A stretch of 64,000 nucleotides of DNA from Sneathiella aquimaris (lineage in GTDB: Bacteria; Pseudomonadota; Alphaproteobacteria; Sneathiellales; Sneathiellaceae). Shown here in pieces: positions 42,766 through 53,285 of this stretch. How positions within the stretch are numbered: the stretch's first letter is position 1; every line of letters starts with the position of its first letter. The translations under genes and the position numbers were made by a program. The stretch is taken from assembly GCF_026409565.1 (NCBI RefSeq), contig NZ_CP112881.1, positions 186,001 to 250,000 of the forward strand, in the 5' to 3' direction. The notes beneath the pieces were generated by a model. The model worked only from the letters and a program-made list of their open reading frames with translations, was not told the origin of the DNA and did no database searches.

Positions 42766-45700
42766 ATGGCAATGACAGCACAGGAAGAGAAAACAGAAAA
42801 GATCTCTGACATCCTGGCTATGATTGATAAACGCCTGGAGGCCAAGCAAGCAGGCGATATCAAACTTTTTGTTGAAAAGCTTTATGAGCGATTATCCCCG
42901 GAAGATGTTTTGGGAATTCTGCCTGAAAACCTTTATGGATCGGCATTGTCGGTTTATAAATTCGCCGCACAGCGCAAGGCAAAGACTTCTAAGATCAGGG
43001 CCTTCAGTCCGACATTGGAAGAGCATGGCTGGAAAACCTCCCACACGGTTATCGAGATTATTAATGATGATATGCCGTTTCTTGTGGACAGTGTTACCGC
43101 TTGTTTGAACCAACGGGGGATCAATGTTCATCTGGTGATCCATCCGGTATTGTATGTAGAGAGGGATGAAGAGGGACAACAGGTCTGTTTCCATGCCGAT
43201 CCTAAAAAAGGCGTGGCAGAGTCCTTCATGCATCTGGAAGTGGATGAACAAAGTGATGCGGCAATCCTGACGGAAATTGAAGATGAATTGACGTTGGTTC
43301 TCGAAGATGTCCGGGCTGCGGTAGAGGATTGGAAACCAATCCTCAAACAAGTCGACAATATTGTCGAAAAACTCAAGAAATCCCCCCCAAAACTTGAAGA
43401 AGCAGAAGTCGATGAAGGCAGGGCTCTTCTGGAGTGGATGGCAAACAATCATTTCACCTTTCTGGGGTTTCGAGAATACGACTTCAAGATCAAAGGCAAG
43501 TCAAAAACGGAAAACTGGCAGGTTGTTGATGGTTCCGGACTGGGAATCTTAAGAAGCCCGGATCGTCGTATCATGACCGGCAAAGCAGAGATGTCGCCAG
43601 AGGTTCGCGAGTTTCTGCATCGTCCTGAATTAATTATCGTTACAAAAGCAAATGCGCGGTCAACGGTCCACCGCGCGGTTCATCTGGATTATGTTGGCGT
43701 CAAGAAATTTGACTCCAAAGGGGATGTGGTTGGCGAATATCGCTTCACAGGATTATTTACATCTGCGGCATATAACAGGGTGCCACGGGATATTCCGTAT
43801 CTGCGGCGCAAAGTAAGCCGCACACTGGAACGGGCGGGTCTTGCGAAAAGCAGTCATGATGAAAAAGCACTGGCCCATATTCTGGAAACCTATCCCCGGG
43901 ATGAGTTGTTTCAGATTTCCAATGATGATCTTTTTGAGATTTCGTCGAAAATTCTGTCATTGCAGGAGCGTCCCCGGATTGGTGCATTTTTGAGACGGGA
44001 CCGTTTTCAGCGGTTTGTGTCGGCCCTTGTTTATGTCCCAAAAGAAAAATTTAACACCGATTTGCGGCGCAAATTCGGGCGTATTCTTGCCGAAATGCAT
44101 CATGGCGAAATAACAGCTCATTATTCGCAGGTGGGAGACGATGCGCTTGCGCGTATTCATTTCCTGATCGAAATGCAGGGGTCAAGCAAGCCTGAAGTGG
44201 ACGAAAAAGATCTGCAAAAACGTCTGGTGCAGGCAGCCCGCGAATGGTCAGATGATCTTCAGGACGCCCTGTTGGAGCGTTGGGGAGAAGAAAAAGCACT
44301 ACGCTTGAAAGCCCGGTATGGGGGTGCTTTTCCTGTTGGTTATAAAGCCCGGTTTAATGCCAATCTGGCGTTACATGATATCGAGAAACTGGAAGACATC
44401 TGCGGCACGGAAGAAGTTGGGCTTAATCTGTATCGCTGGGTCGAGGATCCGGACGAAAAGGTCAGGTTTAAAATATACAGCCCCGGCGATCCTCTTCCTC
44501 TTTCCGACTGTTTACCGATGATCGAAAATATGGGTCTGAAGGTATTGGCCGAAAATCCTTATCTGGTCAGTGGCGAAGATATGGAAAGCTCCGTGTGGAT
44601 CCATGACTTTGAATTGGTCGAACGGGGCGGAACGGCGCTTGATCTTCAGCGGCTGAAGAAAAAGTTTGAAGAAACCTTCCTGCGCGTTTGGCAGGGTACA
44701 TCAGAAAGCGATGGCTATAACCGGTTGGTCATGAAGGCGGGCTTCAGCTGGTCGAATGTGGCGGTTCTCAGGTCGTATGCGAAATATCTGCGGCAAGCGG
44801 GCGTGATGTTCTCCCAGAGTTATATGGCAAATACGCTGGCCGAAAATCCAGAGATTTCCAGAAAACTGATTGAATTGTTCAATGTTCGGTTTGATCCGGA
44901 TTTTGATCAGGATCGCGACGTGGAAGCCAAGAAAATCAGCAAGGAGATTTTCACGGCTCTGGACGGTGTCTCCAGCCTGGACGATGACCGGATCATTCGG
45001 CGGTTTATCAATCTTATTCAATGCACGCTCCGGACAAATGTTTTCCAGGAGGGAGTTGGAGAGGCGGATAAATCCTATTTCTCCTTCAAATTGGATAGCC
45101 AGAAAGTAGAGGATCTTCCTCTTCCGCGTCCACATGTTGAAATCTATGTTTACAGCCCACGGGTTGAAGGTGTTCATCTGCGCGGTGGCACTGTTGCCCG
45201 TGGTGGGTTGCGCTGGTCAGATCGGCGCGAAGATTTCAGGACAGAGGTTCTGGGTCTGATGAAAGCCCAGATGGTGAAGAACACGGTTATTGTACCGGTT
45301 GGGTCAAAAGGGGGCTTTTATCCCAAGCGCCTGCCTGTAGGCGGAAGCCGGGAAGACATTCAGGCCGAGGGTATCGCCTGTTATCGGATGTTTATTTCTG
45401 GCCTTCTGGACCTGACAGATAATCTGGAAGGCGGCGATGTTATTCCGCCAAAAAGAGTTGTCCGCCATGACAGTGATGATCCGTATCTGGTTGTCGCGGC
45501 GGACAAAGGGACAGCTACTTTTTCTGATATCGCGAATGAGGTGGCAATTTCCTATGGTTTCTGGCTTGGCGATGCGTTCGCGTCTGGCGGGGCGGCTGGC
45601 TATGACCATAAGAAAATGGCGATTACGGCCCGGGGAGCCTGGGAATCCGTTAAGCGTCATTTCCGTGAATTGGGCAAAAACATTCAGGAAGAAGAGTTTA

Positions 45701-47589
45701 CGGTCGCCGGTATTGGAGATATGTCCGGAGATGTGTTTGGAAATGGCATGTTATTGTCCCGCCATATCAAGTTGGTGGCCGCCTTTGATCACCGGAATAT
45801 ATTCATCGATCCTGCGCCAAACGCGGAAAAAAGCTTCAAGGAGCGGGAGCGGATTTTCAAGCTGCCGCGTTCCTCCTGGGAAGACTATGATAGCAAGTTG
45901 ATTTCAAAAGGCGGCGGGATATTTGATCGCAAAGCGAAATCCGTCACTTTGACGCCGGAGATCAAAAACCTTCTGGGTCTGAAAGATAAAACCCTGACAC
46001 CGAATGAACTGATTTCTGCAATTTTGAAGGCGCAGGTTGATCTGTTGTGGTTTGGTGGTATTGGGACCTATATCAAGTCATCGGACGAAAGCCATTCGGC
46101 CGCTGGAGATCGCGCGAATGATGCGATCCGGATTGATGGAAATCAGGTCCGCGCGAAGGTTATCGGAGAAGGCGGCAATCTGGGCGTTACGCAAAATGGC
46201 CGGATTGAATATTCTCTAAATGGCGGAAAACTGAACACTGATGCCATCGATAATTCAGCGGGTGTGGATTGCTCTGACCACGAAGTGAATATTAAAATCC
46301 TGCTGCGCGCCATTATGGATGATGGCGAGATGACGGAAAAACAGCGCGATCGATTGCTGGTTGAGATGACCGATGATGTGGCGGCTCACGTGTTGCGGGA
46401 TAACTATTTGCAGACCCAGGCGCTGACAACCGCGGAACGTCAGAGCATCGCCAATTTTGCAGAACAGACCCGATTTATGAGGGAGCTCGAAAAGCAGGGA
46501 CGCCTGAACCGGGCTGTTGAACATCTACCGGATGATGAAGCGTTAGAGAACCGTCAATCTGCCGGTCAAGGGCTGGCGCGACCGGAAATGTGTGTGTTGC
46601 TGGCCTATGCCAAAATGACGCTTTATACGGATATTTTGAAAACCAGCCTGCCCGATGATCCATTTTTTGAAAGCTGGCTGGTGGATTACTTCCCTCCAAA
46701 AATGCAGAAAAAATATAAGACTTTCATCGGGTCCCATCGCCTGAAACGCGAGATCGTGACGACAATCATCGTCAATAGTCTTATCAACCGTGCTGGCATT
46801 ACATTCGTTATGCAAATGGTTGAGGAGCTGGGTGTTGGTGTCGACGATGTGGCACGGGCCTATGCCTTGATTATCGAGGTTTTCGATTTGCCGGCTTTGT
46901 GGGACGATATCGAGGCGCTGGATAATAAAGTGGATAGTGATATTCAGGGTCGCATGATTGACGCCACTCAACAGCTTCTAAGGCGTGCAACACTTTGGAG
47001 TCTGAGACATTTGCGTAATCCGATCGATATTACGTCGAACGTTGAGGAATTGGCCCCGGATATGGTGGACTTGAAAGGCAATCTCGAGGGTCTGTTAAGT
47101 GTTGATGGCAAAAAAGCCTATGACGACCGGGTACAATATCTGACGGAAATGAATGTTCCTAAAAATCTGGCGGAGCGGGTTGCCGGTCTTGCACCCCTTC
47201 GCTCTGCTTTGGATGTGGTTCAGGTTGGTAAAATGGCGGCAAGGCCCATTGAAGAAGTCGGTGAGGTTTATTTCGCCGTGGGGGCTGAGCTTAATCTGGA
47301 CTGGTTGCGTTTTGCGGCAGAAACCATTGAAACTGAAAGTCATTGGGAGCGGTTGGCCGTAACGGCGATTATCGACGATCTCTACGGACAGCAGCGGGCT
47401 TTGGCCAACGCCGTGTTTGAGCAGGCAAATGGTCATAAAGGCCGTGAAGCAATGGCCCATTGGCAGAAAAATAACCACAATCCCATTCATCGTTCTCAGG
47501 ACCTGATTGAAGAATTTAAAGGGAGTGGCGGCGTTGATATTGCAAAGCTTGCCTTCGCCAATCGCTTGTTCCGATCCATGATCAGTTAA
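42766..47589 (+). CDS. gdhB: NAD-specific glutamate dehydrogenase (large, 180-kDa class)
   Basis: A 1607-aa catabolic enzyme that converts glutamate to 2-oxoglutarate and ammonium with NAD. The N-terminal half has regulatory ACT-like regions (DMPFLVDSVTACLNQRGINVHLVIHPV). The catalytic core near residue 800-1100 shows RGGTVARGGLRWSDRREDFRTEVLGLMKAQMVKN, GSKGGFYPKR and KGTATFSDIAN. The NAD-binding part has GIGDMSGDVFGNGMLLS. The C-terminal helical part is complete. The start is set at ATG 42766, with GGGGAC ahead; an in-frame ATG at 42751 lacks such a signal. It stands alone and should be regulated separately from GltB. Confidence 0.96.
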   Translation: MAMTAQEEKTEKISDILAMIDKRLEAKQAGDIKLFVEKLYERLSPEDVLGILPENLYGSALSVYKFAAQRKAKTSKIRAFSPTLEEHGWKTSHTVIEIINDDMPFLVDSVTACLNQRGINVHLVIHPVLYVERDEEGQQVCFHADPKKGVAESFMHLEVDEQSDAAILTEIEDELTLVLEDVRAAVEDWKPILKQVDNIVEKLKKSPPKLEEAEVDEGRALLEWMANNHFTFLGFREYDFKIKGKSKTENWQVVDGSGLGILRSPDRRIMTGKAEMSPEVREFLHRPELIIVTKANARSTVHRAVHLDYVGVKKFDSKGDVVGEYRFTGLFTSAAYNRVPRDIPYLRRKVSRTLERAGLAKSSHDEKALAHILETYPRDELFQISNDDLFEISSKILSLQERPRIGAFLRRDRFQRFVSALVYVPKEKFNTDLRRKFGRILAEMHHGEITAHYSQVGDDALARIHFLIEMQGSSKPEVDEKDLQKRLVQAAREWSDDLQDALLERWGEEKALRLKARYGGAFPVGYKARFNANLALHDIEKLEDICGTEEVGLNLYRWVEDPDEKVRFKIYSPGDPLPLSDCLPMIENMGLKVLAENPYLVSGEDMESSVWIHDFELVERGGTALDLQRLKKKFEETFLRVWQGTSESDGYNRLVMKAGFSWSNVAVLRSYAKYLRQAGVMFSQSYMANTLAENPEISRKLIELFNVRFDPDFDQDRDVEAKKISKEIFTALDGVSSLDDDRIIRRFINLIQCTLRTNVFQEGVGEADKSYFSFKLDSQKVEDLPLPRPHVEIYVYSPRVEGVHLRGGTVARGGLRWSDRREDFRTEVLGLMKAQMVKNTVIVPVGSKGGFYPKRLPVGGSREDIQAEGIACYRMFISGLLDLTDNLEGGDVIPPKRVVRHDSDDPYLVVAADKGTATFSDIANEVAISYGFWLGDAFASGGAAGYDHKKMAITARGAWESVKRHFRELGKNIQEEEFTVAGIGDMSGDVFGNGMLLSRHIKLVAAFDHRNIFIDPAPNAEKSFKERERIFKLPRSSWEDYDSKLISKGGGIFDRKAKSVTLTPEIKNLLGLKDKTLTPNELISAILKAQVDLLWFGGIGTYIKSSDESHSAAGDRANDAIRIDGNQVRAKVIGEGGNLGVTQNGRIEYSLNGGKLNTDAIDNSAGVDCSDHEVNIKILLRAIMDDGEMTEKQRDRLLVEMTDDVAAHVLRDNYLQTQALTTAERQSIANFAEQTRFMRELEKQGRLNRAVEHLPDDEALENRQSAGQGLARPEMCVLLAYAKMTLYTDILKTSLPDDPFFESWLVDYFPPKMQKKYKTFIGSHRLKREIVTTIIVNSLINRAGITFVMQMVEELGVGVDDVARAYALIIEVFDLPALWDDIEALDNKVDSDIQGRMIDATQQLLRRATLWSLRHLRNPIDITSNVEELAPDMVDLKGNLEGLLSVDGKKAYDDRVQYLTEMNVPKNLAERVAGLAPLRSALDVVQVGKMAARPIEEVGEVYFAVGAELNLDWLRFAAETIETESHWERLAVTAIIDDLYGQQRALANAVFEQANGHKGREAMAHWQKNNHNPIHRSQDLIEEFKGSGGVDIAKLAFANRLFRSMIS

Positions 47590-47613
47590 AGCGGCTATTT
47601 TATAAGGATTTAG

Positions 47614-47644
47614 GCGCGGTACAGACCCTGTATCGCGCTTTTTC
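47614..47644 (+). terminator. Rho-independent terminator after NAD-GDH
   Basis: GCGCGGTACAG and CTGTATCGCGC form an 11-base stem (one G-T pair) with a three-base loop followed by TTTTT, 24 bases after the stop. Confidence 0.92.
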
Positions 47645-47651
47645 TTGAGAG

Positions 47652-48287
47652 ATGATCGAATCTGAAAAAGACAGCGTTGCTCATGATCGTGTCCTTGCAG
47701 GATATGCACGCGAGGCCTCTTCTCTTACTGAGGCTTTCGAAGCAATTTCTTGCGAAACACTCTATGCACCGGTCCGGTCCTATTTACCTGCTGATCGGGT
47801 AAATATGCTGGATATTGGTGCTGGGACGGGGCGCGATGCCGCGTGGTTCGCCGGTCAAGGGCACCGGGTGCTGGCGGTTGAACCGGTCAGTGAATTCAGG
47901 GTGGCAGGACTGGCCCGCCATTCCTCTCCGTCTATCCATTGGCTTGACGATACCTTGCCTGCACTTTCAAATGTTCTGGCGCGTGACGAATGTTTTGACT
48001 TTATTCTTTTAAATGCCGTCTGGCATCATCTGGAACAAACGTCTCGACAAACAGCACTCGGCACGCTCGCACGGTTGTTGAAAAAAGGCGGTTTCATTGT
48101 CTTTTCCCTACGGCACGGTCCTGGATCAGCGAGCAGGCCCGCATTTAAGGTGTCCCCATCCGAACTGGCCGCCTCCGCTGCATTTTTTGGGATTAAAAAA
48201 CTGTTTCAAACCAAGGCCGGGTCTCTTCAATCAGGCAATCGCGCGGTTGGTGTTACCTGGACCTGGATGGTTTTTCAGAAGGTCTAA
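47652..48287 (+). CDS. Class I SAM-dependent methyltransferase
   Basis: A 211-aa methyltransferase-like protein. SAM-binding motif I is MLDIGAGTGRDAAWFAGQGHRVLAVEP, with the acidic end of strand 2 in VEP. Motif II/III regions include FDFILLNAVWHHLE and LLKKGGFIVFSLRHG. A short N-terminal helix (LAGYAREASSLTEAFEAIS) caps the fold. Substrate unknown; no neighbour indicates it. It starts just after the GDH terminator. Confidence 0.9.
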   Translation: MIESEKDSVAHDRVLAGYAREASSLTEAFEAISCETLYAPVRSYLPADRVNMLDIGAGTGRDAAWFAGQGHRVLAVEPVSEFRVAGLARHSSPSIHWLDDTLPALSNVLARDECFDFILLNAVWHHLEQTSRQTALGTLARLLKKGGFIVFSLRHGPGSASRPAFKVSPSELAASAAFFGIKKLFQTKAGSLQSGNRAVGVTWTWMVFQKV

Positions 48288-48382
48288 GGCTGAGGGATCG
48301 CCTGCATCGGATTTAGGGTGCATAAAGTAGTTCTTCTTCGGGTTTTTTACGCTAGACTAAGAAAAACCGGGGGAGGGGATTT

Positions 48383-49723
48383 ATGTCTGGAGTAACAGAA
48401 GCGTCGCGGCTGGGAAAGTTTTCCTGGGCGTTGTTTGATTGGGCTAATCAGCCTTATTTTACCGTTGTCACGACATTTATTTTCGCTCCTTATTTCACCT
48501 CTTTTGTTGTTGGTGATCCGGTGCAGGGTCAGGCCTACTGGGCCTATACACAAGCAGTGGCCGGTATTACGATTGCTCTTTTAAGTCCTGTCTTTGGCTC
48601 CATTGCGGACGCGGGCGGCCCCCGAAAACCCTGGATTACAGTGTTTGTCGCCCTGTGTGCCATTGGCAGTTTTGCATTGTGGTGGGCAACCCCGAATATG
48701 CAGAGTGGATTGATCTGGATATTGGTGGCGATCGTCATGGGATCGATCGGGATCGAATTCAGTCTTGTTTTTAACAATGCGATGTTGCCAACGCTGACCA
48801 GTCACAAGAAAATGGGGACGCTCAGTGGGTTTGGTTGGGGCCTTGGTTATCTGGGTGGTCTGATTGCCCTGTTTATTGTTCTGTTGGGCTTTTCCCTGCC
48901 GGACACCCCTGCATTTGGACTGGATAAAGTTGCCCATGAACATGACCGGATGACGGGTCCGCTTTCTGCCATATGGTTTGTTGTTTTCATTTTGCCGATG
49001 ATGCTGTTTACACCGGACGTAAAATCCCGGGGGATAAGAAAAACAGAAGCCATTGCCGTAGGTTTTTCAAATCTTTTGGATACTCTAAAGTCGCTCCGCA
49101 ATTACCGGAACATCATCTTTTTCTTGATCGCAAGAATGTTTTACAATGATGGCATATTGGCGTTAATCAGTTTTTCCGGAATTTATGCAGCAGGGCTATT
49201 TGGTTGGGGCACCACGTCACTGGGTGTGTTCGGGATCCTGATTAATGTTTTCGCCATTGCAGGCTCCTTTGTCGGGGGCTGGCTGGATGACAAGCTGGGT
49301 TCCAAGCCAACCATTGTAATTTCCGTTCTGGGCCTCGCGTTTGCATCGGTCGGAGTTCTTTCTATCAGTGACGGAGAGGTTCTGTTCGGCTTGCCTGCGG
49401 CTATGCCAACAGAAGACAGCGGTCTTTTTGAAAGCCCTGCCGAATTGGTCTTCATGGGATTCGGGTTCATTATGGGGTTCTTTTTTGGCCCGGCACAAGC
49501 CGCCAGCCGTACCCTGGTTGCCCGGCTGTCACCGCCGGAGAAAATTGGCGAATTCTTTGGATTGTTCGCATTGTCAGGAAAGGCAACGGCCTTTGTCGCC
49601 CCGCTTATGATCGGTGTTGTAACCGATCTTTCCGGTCAGCAGCGGCCTGCAATGATTGTGATCTTTGTTTTGTTAATGGTCGGCGCAGCCCTGATGAGCT
49701 TTGTTCGCGAACCAGAGCGCTAG
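48383..49723 (+). CDS. MFS transporter, UMF1/Atg22-like family
   Basis: A 446-aa permease with twelve hydrophobic helices. The N-terminus FSWALFDWANQPYFTVVTTFIFAPYF is typical of the UMF1 family (vacuole effluxer Atg22-like). It also shows SPVFGSIADAGGPRKPWI, a loop-2 type motif, and FFGPAQAASRTLVARLSPPEK in the second half. Substrates of bacterial members are unknown, with amino-acid efflux suggested from the yeast relative. A hairpin ends the gene. Confidence 0.9.
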   Translation: MSGVTEASRLGKFSWALFDWANQPYFTVVTTFIFAPYFTSFVVGDPVQGQAYWAYTQAVAGITIALLSPVFGSIADAGGPRKPWITVFVALCAIGSFALWWATPNMQSGLIWILVAIVMGSIGIEFSLVFNNAMLPTLTSHKKMGTLSGFGWGLGYLGGLIALFIVLLGFSLPDTPAFGLDKVAHEHDRMTGPLSAIWFVVFILPMMLFTPDVKSRGIRKTEAIAVGFSNLLDTLKSLRNYRNIIFFLIARMFYNDGILALISFSGIYAAGLFGWGTTSLGVFGILINVFAIAGSFVGGWLDDKLGSKPTIVISVLGLAFASVGVLSISDGEVLFGLPAAMPTEDSGLFESPAELVFMGFGFIMGFFFGPAQAASRTLVARLSPPEKIGEFFGLFALSGKATAFVAPLMIGVVTDLSGQQRPAMIVIFVLLMVGAALMSFVREPER

Positions 49724-49733
49724 ATCAAGAGGC

Positions 49734-49770
49734 CAGGCCTCAGGGTTTCTGAGGCCTGACACATGTTTTT
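49734..49770 (+). terminator. Terminator after the MFS gene
   Basis: CAGGCCTCAG and CTGAGGCCTG are exact complements with a five-base loop (49734-49758), followed by a stretch that reaches a T run at 49765-49770. Confidence 0.75.
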
Positions 49771-49776
49771 TATTGA

Positions 49777-50091
49777 TCAGGCGAGCGTAACAGCAGTTCC
49801 GGTCGCAACAACCATCAACATGCTATCCCCCATAACTTCTGTATCCAGACTAATACCAACGACGGCATTGGCGCCCAGCTCTTCGGCTTCTTCCACCAAG
49901 GCTTCCATTGCCAAAGCGCGGGCCTTTTTAAGTTCCTTTTGGTAAGCGCCGGAGCGCCCACCAATGACATCTGTAACCCGGGCGAAGAAATCACGGATAA
50001 AGTTTGCGCCCATTACAGCTTCACCCGCAACGATCCCGTGATAGGCCGCAATCGATTTTCCGTCAACGGATCCGGTGGTAGTCGTAATCAT
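49777..50091 (-). CDS. YbjQ/UPF0145-family protein
   Basis: A 104-aa protein of the YbjQ family (UPF0145, heavy-metal-binding-like fold). Motifs: [32 protein letters not shown], then [32 protein letters not shown]. The domain forms a pentameric ring in structures of relatives; the role is unknown. It lies 17 bases downstream of purH in the same direction, so it is probably in that transcript. Confidence 0.92.
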   Translation of the reverse strand: MITTTTGSVDGKSIAAYHGIVAGEAVMGANFIRDFFARVTDVIGGRSGAYQKELKKARALAMEALVEEAEELGANAVVGISLDTEVMGDSMLMVVATGTAVTLA

Positions 50092-50108
50092 TCTGATCTC
50101 CCAAAAAA

Positions 50109-51713
50109 TTAGTGACGGAAATGTCGCATACCCGTGAACGCCATGGCAAGTCCGGCTTCGTCCGCGGCCGCGATCACTTCATCGTCCCGCATAGAGCCGC
50201 CCGGCTGGATAACCGCGGTTGCCCCTGCTTCTGCAGCAGCGAGCAAGCCATCTGCGAACGGGAAAAACGCGTCCGAAGCAACAACCGACCCGTTGGCCCG
50301 GGCTTCAGTCTCACCAACATTTTGTGCCGCTTCCAAAGACTTTGACGCTGCAATTTTGGAACTGTCGACACGGCTCATCTGGCCCGCACCAATGCCAACC
50401 GTTGCGCCATCACGGACATAGACAATCGCGTTTGATTTGACATGTTTAGCAACGGTAAAGGCAAATTTCAGATCAGCAAGTTCCTGCTCAGTAGGGGCCC
50501 GTTTTGTAACAACCTTGAGCTCAGGGGTTGCCGTGAGGGCGTTGTCCCGGCCCTGAATGAGATATCCACCAGCCAATGATTTGACCAGGCGACCACCGAT
50601 GTTTGGATCCGGTAGCCCCCCTGTAAGCAGAAGGCGCAGGTTTTTCTTGGCTGCGATGATGGCTTTGGCTTCGTCCGTTGCGTCCGGGGCGATGATGACT
50701 TCGGTAAAAATCTTGACGATTTCCTGGGCGGTTTCCTCGTCCAACAGCTGATTGACAGCGATAATACCGCCGAACGCGGACGTTGTGTCACAGGCAAATG
50801 CTGTTTTGTAGGCGTCGGACAACGTGGAGCCGGTTGCCACACCACAAGGATTGGCATGTTTGATGATGGCACAGGCTGGCCCTGAAACCACCGGATCAAA
50901 TTCAGCAACCAGTTCAAAGGCCGCATCGGTATCGTTATAGTTATTGTAGGAGAGTTCTTTTCCCTGAACCTGTGTTGCCGTTGCAATGCCGATCCGGTTT
51001 TCTGAATTCGCATAAAAGGCGGCGGACTGATGCGGGTTTTCACCATAGCGCAGGCTTTGTTGGCGGGTACCTGCTAACACCAGACGGTCCGGGAAGTCTT
51101 CGCCCAGCTGTTCGGCGTACCAGCTGGAGATCGCTGCATCATAGGCACCGGTACGGGCATACGCTTTGGCCGCCAGTTTTTTGCGCGTCTGATTGCTTGT
51201 TTTTCCGTCATTGGCTTTGAGTTCGGCAATAACATGATCATAGTCGCTGGCTTCAACAATGACGTTCACAAAGCCATAATTTTTGGCGGCTGACCGGATC
51301 ATGGCGGGCCCACCGATATCAATATTTTCGATACAGGTATGAAAATCCGCGCCTTTTGCGACAGTTTCTTCAAACGGATACAGATTGACAACGACCAGAT
51401 CAATAGGGCCGATATCGTGTGTGTTCATGGCTTTTAAATGGTCATCGTTATCCCGAAGTGCCAGAATACCGCCATGGATCATTGGATGTAGTGTTTTTAC
51501 CCGACCGTCCATCATTTCCGGGAATTTTGTGTGTTCTGCCACTTCTTTTACCGGGATCCCGGCATCCGCCAGCATTTTCGCGCTGCCGCCGGTTGAGAGG
51601 ATTTCGATATTGAGTTCGGCAAGGGCCTGACCAAATTCAACAAGGCCTGTTTTATCAGAAACGGATATAAGAGCGCGGCTGACGCGCTGATAGTCGGAAG
51701 CAGACATCGACAT
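50109..51713 (-). CDS. purH: Bifunctional AICAR transformylase / IMP cyclohydrolase
   Basis: The 534-aa protein catalyses the last two steps of IMP synthesis. The N-terminal IMP cyclohydrolase part (about 1-200) has [47 protein letters not shown] and [12 protein letters not shown]. The C-terminal formyltransferase part contains [24 protein letters not shown] and [21 protein letters not shown]. Length is normal. It belongs to the minus-strand group rsmB-rpe-heparinase-like-purH, although here a plus-strand gene interrupts the group. Confidence 0.97.
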   Translation of the reverse strand: MSMSASDYQRVSRALISVSDKTGLVEFGQALAELNIEILSTGGSAKMLADAGIPVKEVAEHTKFPEMMDGRVKTLHPMIHGGILALRDNDDHLKAMNTHDIGPIDLVVVNLYPFEETVAKGADFHTCIENIDIGGPAMIRSAAKNYGFVNVIVEASDYDHVIAELKANDGKTSNQTRKKLAAKAYARTGAYDAAISSWYAEQLGEDFPDRLVLAGTRQQSLRYGENPHQSAAFYANSENRIGIATATQVQGKELSYNNYNDTDAAFELVAEFDPVVSGPACAIIKHANPCGVATGSTLSDAYKTAFACDTTSAFGGIIAVNQLLDEETAQEIVKIFTEVIIAPDATDEAKAIIAAKKNLRLLLTGGLPDPNIGGRLVKSLAGGYLIQGRDNALTATPELKVVTKRAPTEQELADLKFAFTVAKHVKSNAIVYVRDGATVGIGAGQMSRVDSSKIAASKSLEAAQNVGETEARANGSVVASDAFFPFADGLLAAAEAGATAVIQPGGSMRDDEVIAAADEAGLAMAFTGMRHFRH

Positions 51714-51974
51714 GTTTTCCTGTTTACCAGAGAGGACGGAAGTTCGGACACTGGTCCGATGCGGGCGCTATAGCATGAGATGAGGCTTTTCGGAACCTCG
51801 CAATGAAAAAAAAACGTAAACGGTTCCCTAAAACAACGTTTGGCACCCAAAGGAGAGGAAAGACAGGGCGTATATGTTTTGAATGAGCCCAGATCACAGA
51901 GAACCGGTCCAATGATTGACAAACCGACTCGATTGCGTCTACCTAATTCCAACTTCAGTTTTCAGGAATAGCTC

Positions 51975-53285
51975 ATGTCTGTAATACGCCCTACCGCCCT
52001 TTCTGACGGATCGATTGTCGGCAGTCATACTGTTATTTCTGTTGTAGGGTTGGGATATGTTGGCCTGCCGCTTGCGGTGGCGTTGGCCAAACAGTTCAAG
52101 GTCGTGGGTTTTGACATCAGTGAGGGCCGCATTGAAGAATTGCGCGGCGGGTATGACAGGACGTTTGAAATAGAAACGCCTGTGCTTCGGGCCAGCAGCA
52201 TGTCTTTTACGACCGACATCTGTGAGACACAGGACGCGGATATCCATATCATCACAGTGCCGACACCCGTGGATAGTGACGACAAGCCGGATCTGGAACC
52301 TTTAAGACAGGCCTGCCGCGCGGTGGGACCCATCCTCAAAAAAGGGGCGATAGTTGTCGTTGAAAGTACTGTCTATCCAGGCGTTACCGAAGAAGTCTGC
52401 GGGCCAATTCTGGCCGAACAATCGGGCCTGACCTGCGGACAGGATTTTTTCCTGGGGTATTCACCAGAACGGATCAACCCTGGTGACAAAGTTCATACAG
52501 TAGACAAGATTATCAAGGTTATCGCAGGCCAGAATGATACCGTTTCAGATATTTTGGAACAGGTATATGGGGCGGCAACCACGGGTGGCACGTTTCGGGC
52601 CCGGAACATTAAAACGGCAGAGGCGGCTAAGGTGATTGAAAATGCCCAGCGGGATATCAATATTGCCTTCGTCAATGAAGCGACCATGATCTTTCAAAAG
52701 CTTGGTATTTCGGCGTATGATGTGTTGGAAACTGCTGGTACAAAATGGAATTTTCTGAATTTTACACCCGGTCTGGTTGGCGGGCACTGTATTGGAATTG
52801 ATCCCTTTTACTTTGCCCATCGGGCGGCGGAGGTCGGCGCAGATCCGGATCTGATTTTAACGGGGAGACGGATAAACGAATCCATGGGGCGTTTTATTGC
52901 CGGAAGTGTGGATAAACTGCTGGCAAAAAATAGTAAGATTTTAATCTTGGGACTCACGTTTAAGGAAAACGTGCCTGATTTACGAAATACCAAAATCACT
53001 GACATCGTGACAGGGCTGCAAGAGAGTGGCCACAGGGTTGATGTTCATGATCCGCTTGCCGACAAGGCCGACGCACAGCAGTTTTTTAATATCGATCTGA
53101 TTGAAAACCTGAATAGCCTGCAAGGCTATGATGCTGTTGTCGGTGCTGTTGCCCATTCCGTCTATCAGGACCTCTCACCCGTCGCAATCGAAGGACTGAT
53201 TAATCCTGGTGGACTTGTGGCGGATATCAAGGGAATGTGGCGGGACCGGGAGTTTTCAGAGCAAACGGTCCGCTGGCAGCTTTAA
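51975..53285 (+). CDS. UDP-sugar dehydrogenase (TviB/WbpO-type nucleotide-sugar dehydrogenase)
   Basis: A 436-aa NAD-dependent dehydrogenase that oxidises a UDP-HexNAc to the uronate for capsule or O-antigen synthesis. Motifs: VVGLGYVGLPLAVALA (NAD site), GSTVYPGVTEE-like ESTVYPGVTEE, YSPERINPGDK, the catalytic cysteine motif GGHCIGIDPFYF, and LGLTFKENVPDLRNTKI. It resembles TviB/WbpO more than UDP-glucose dehydrogenase. It is on the opposite strand to its neighbours, and its stop overlaps the stop of the heparinase-like gene by four bases. No other polysaccharide genes are adjacent. Confidence 0.9.
   Translation: MSVIRPTALSDGSIVGSHTVISVVGLGYVGLPLAVALAKQFKVVGFDISEGRIEELRGGYDRTFEIETPVLRASSMSFTTDICETQDADIHIITVPTPVDSDDKPDLEPLRQACRAVGPILKKGAIVVVESTVYPGVTEEVCGPILAEQSGLTCGQDFFLGYSPERINPGDKVHTVDKIIKVIAGQNDTVSDILEQVYGAATTGGTFRARNIKTAEAAKVIENAQRDINIAFVNEATMIFQKLGISAYDVLETAGTKWNFLNFTPGLVGGHCIGIDPFYFAHRAAEVGADPDLILTGRRINESMGRFIAGSVDKLLAKNSKILILGLTFKENVPDLRNTKITDIVTGLQESGHRVDVHDPLADKADAQQFFNIDLIENLNSLQGYDAVVGAVAHSVYQDLSPVAIEGLINPGGLVADIKGMWRDREFSEQTVRWQL

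Noticed and set aside
51714-51974. A purine riboswitch or attenuator ahead of purH
   Set aside because: Only a weak five-base stem with a large loop and a T run is visible; no purine-riboswitch core could be recognised.
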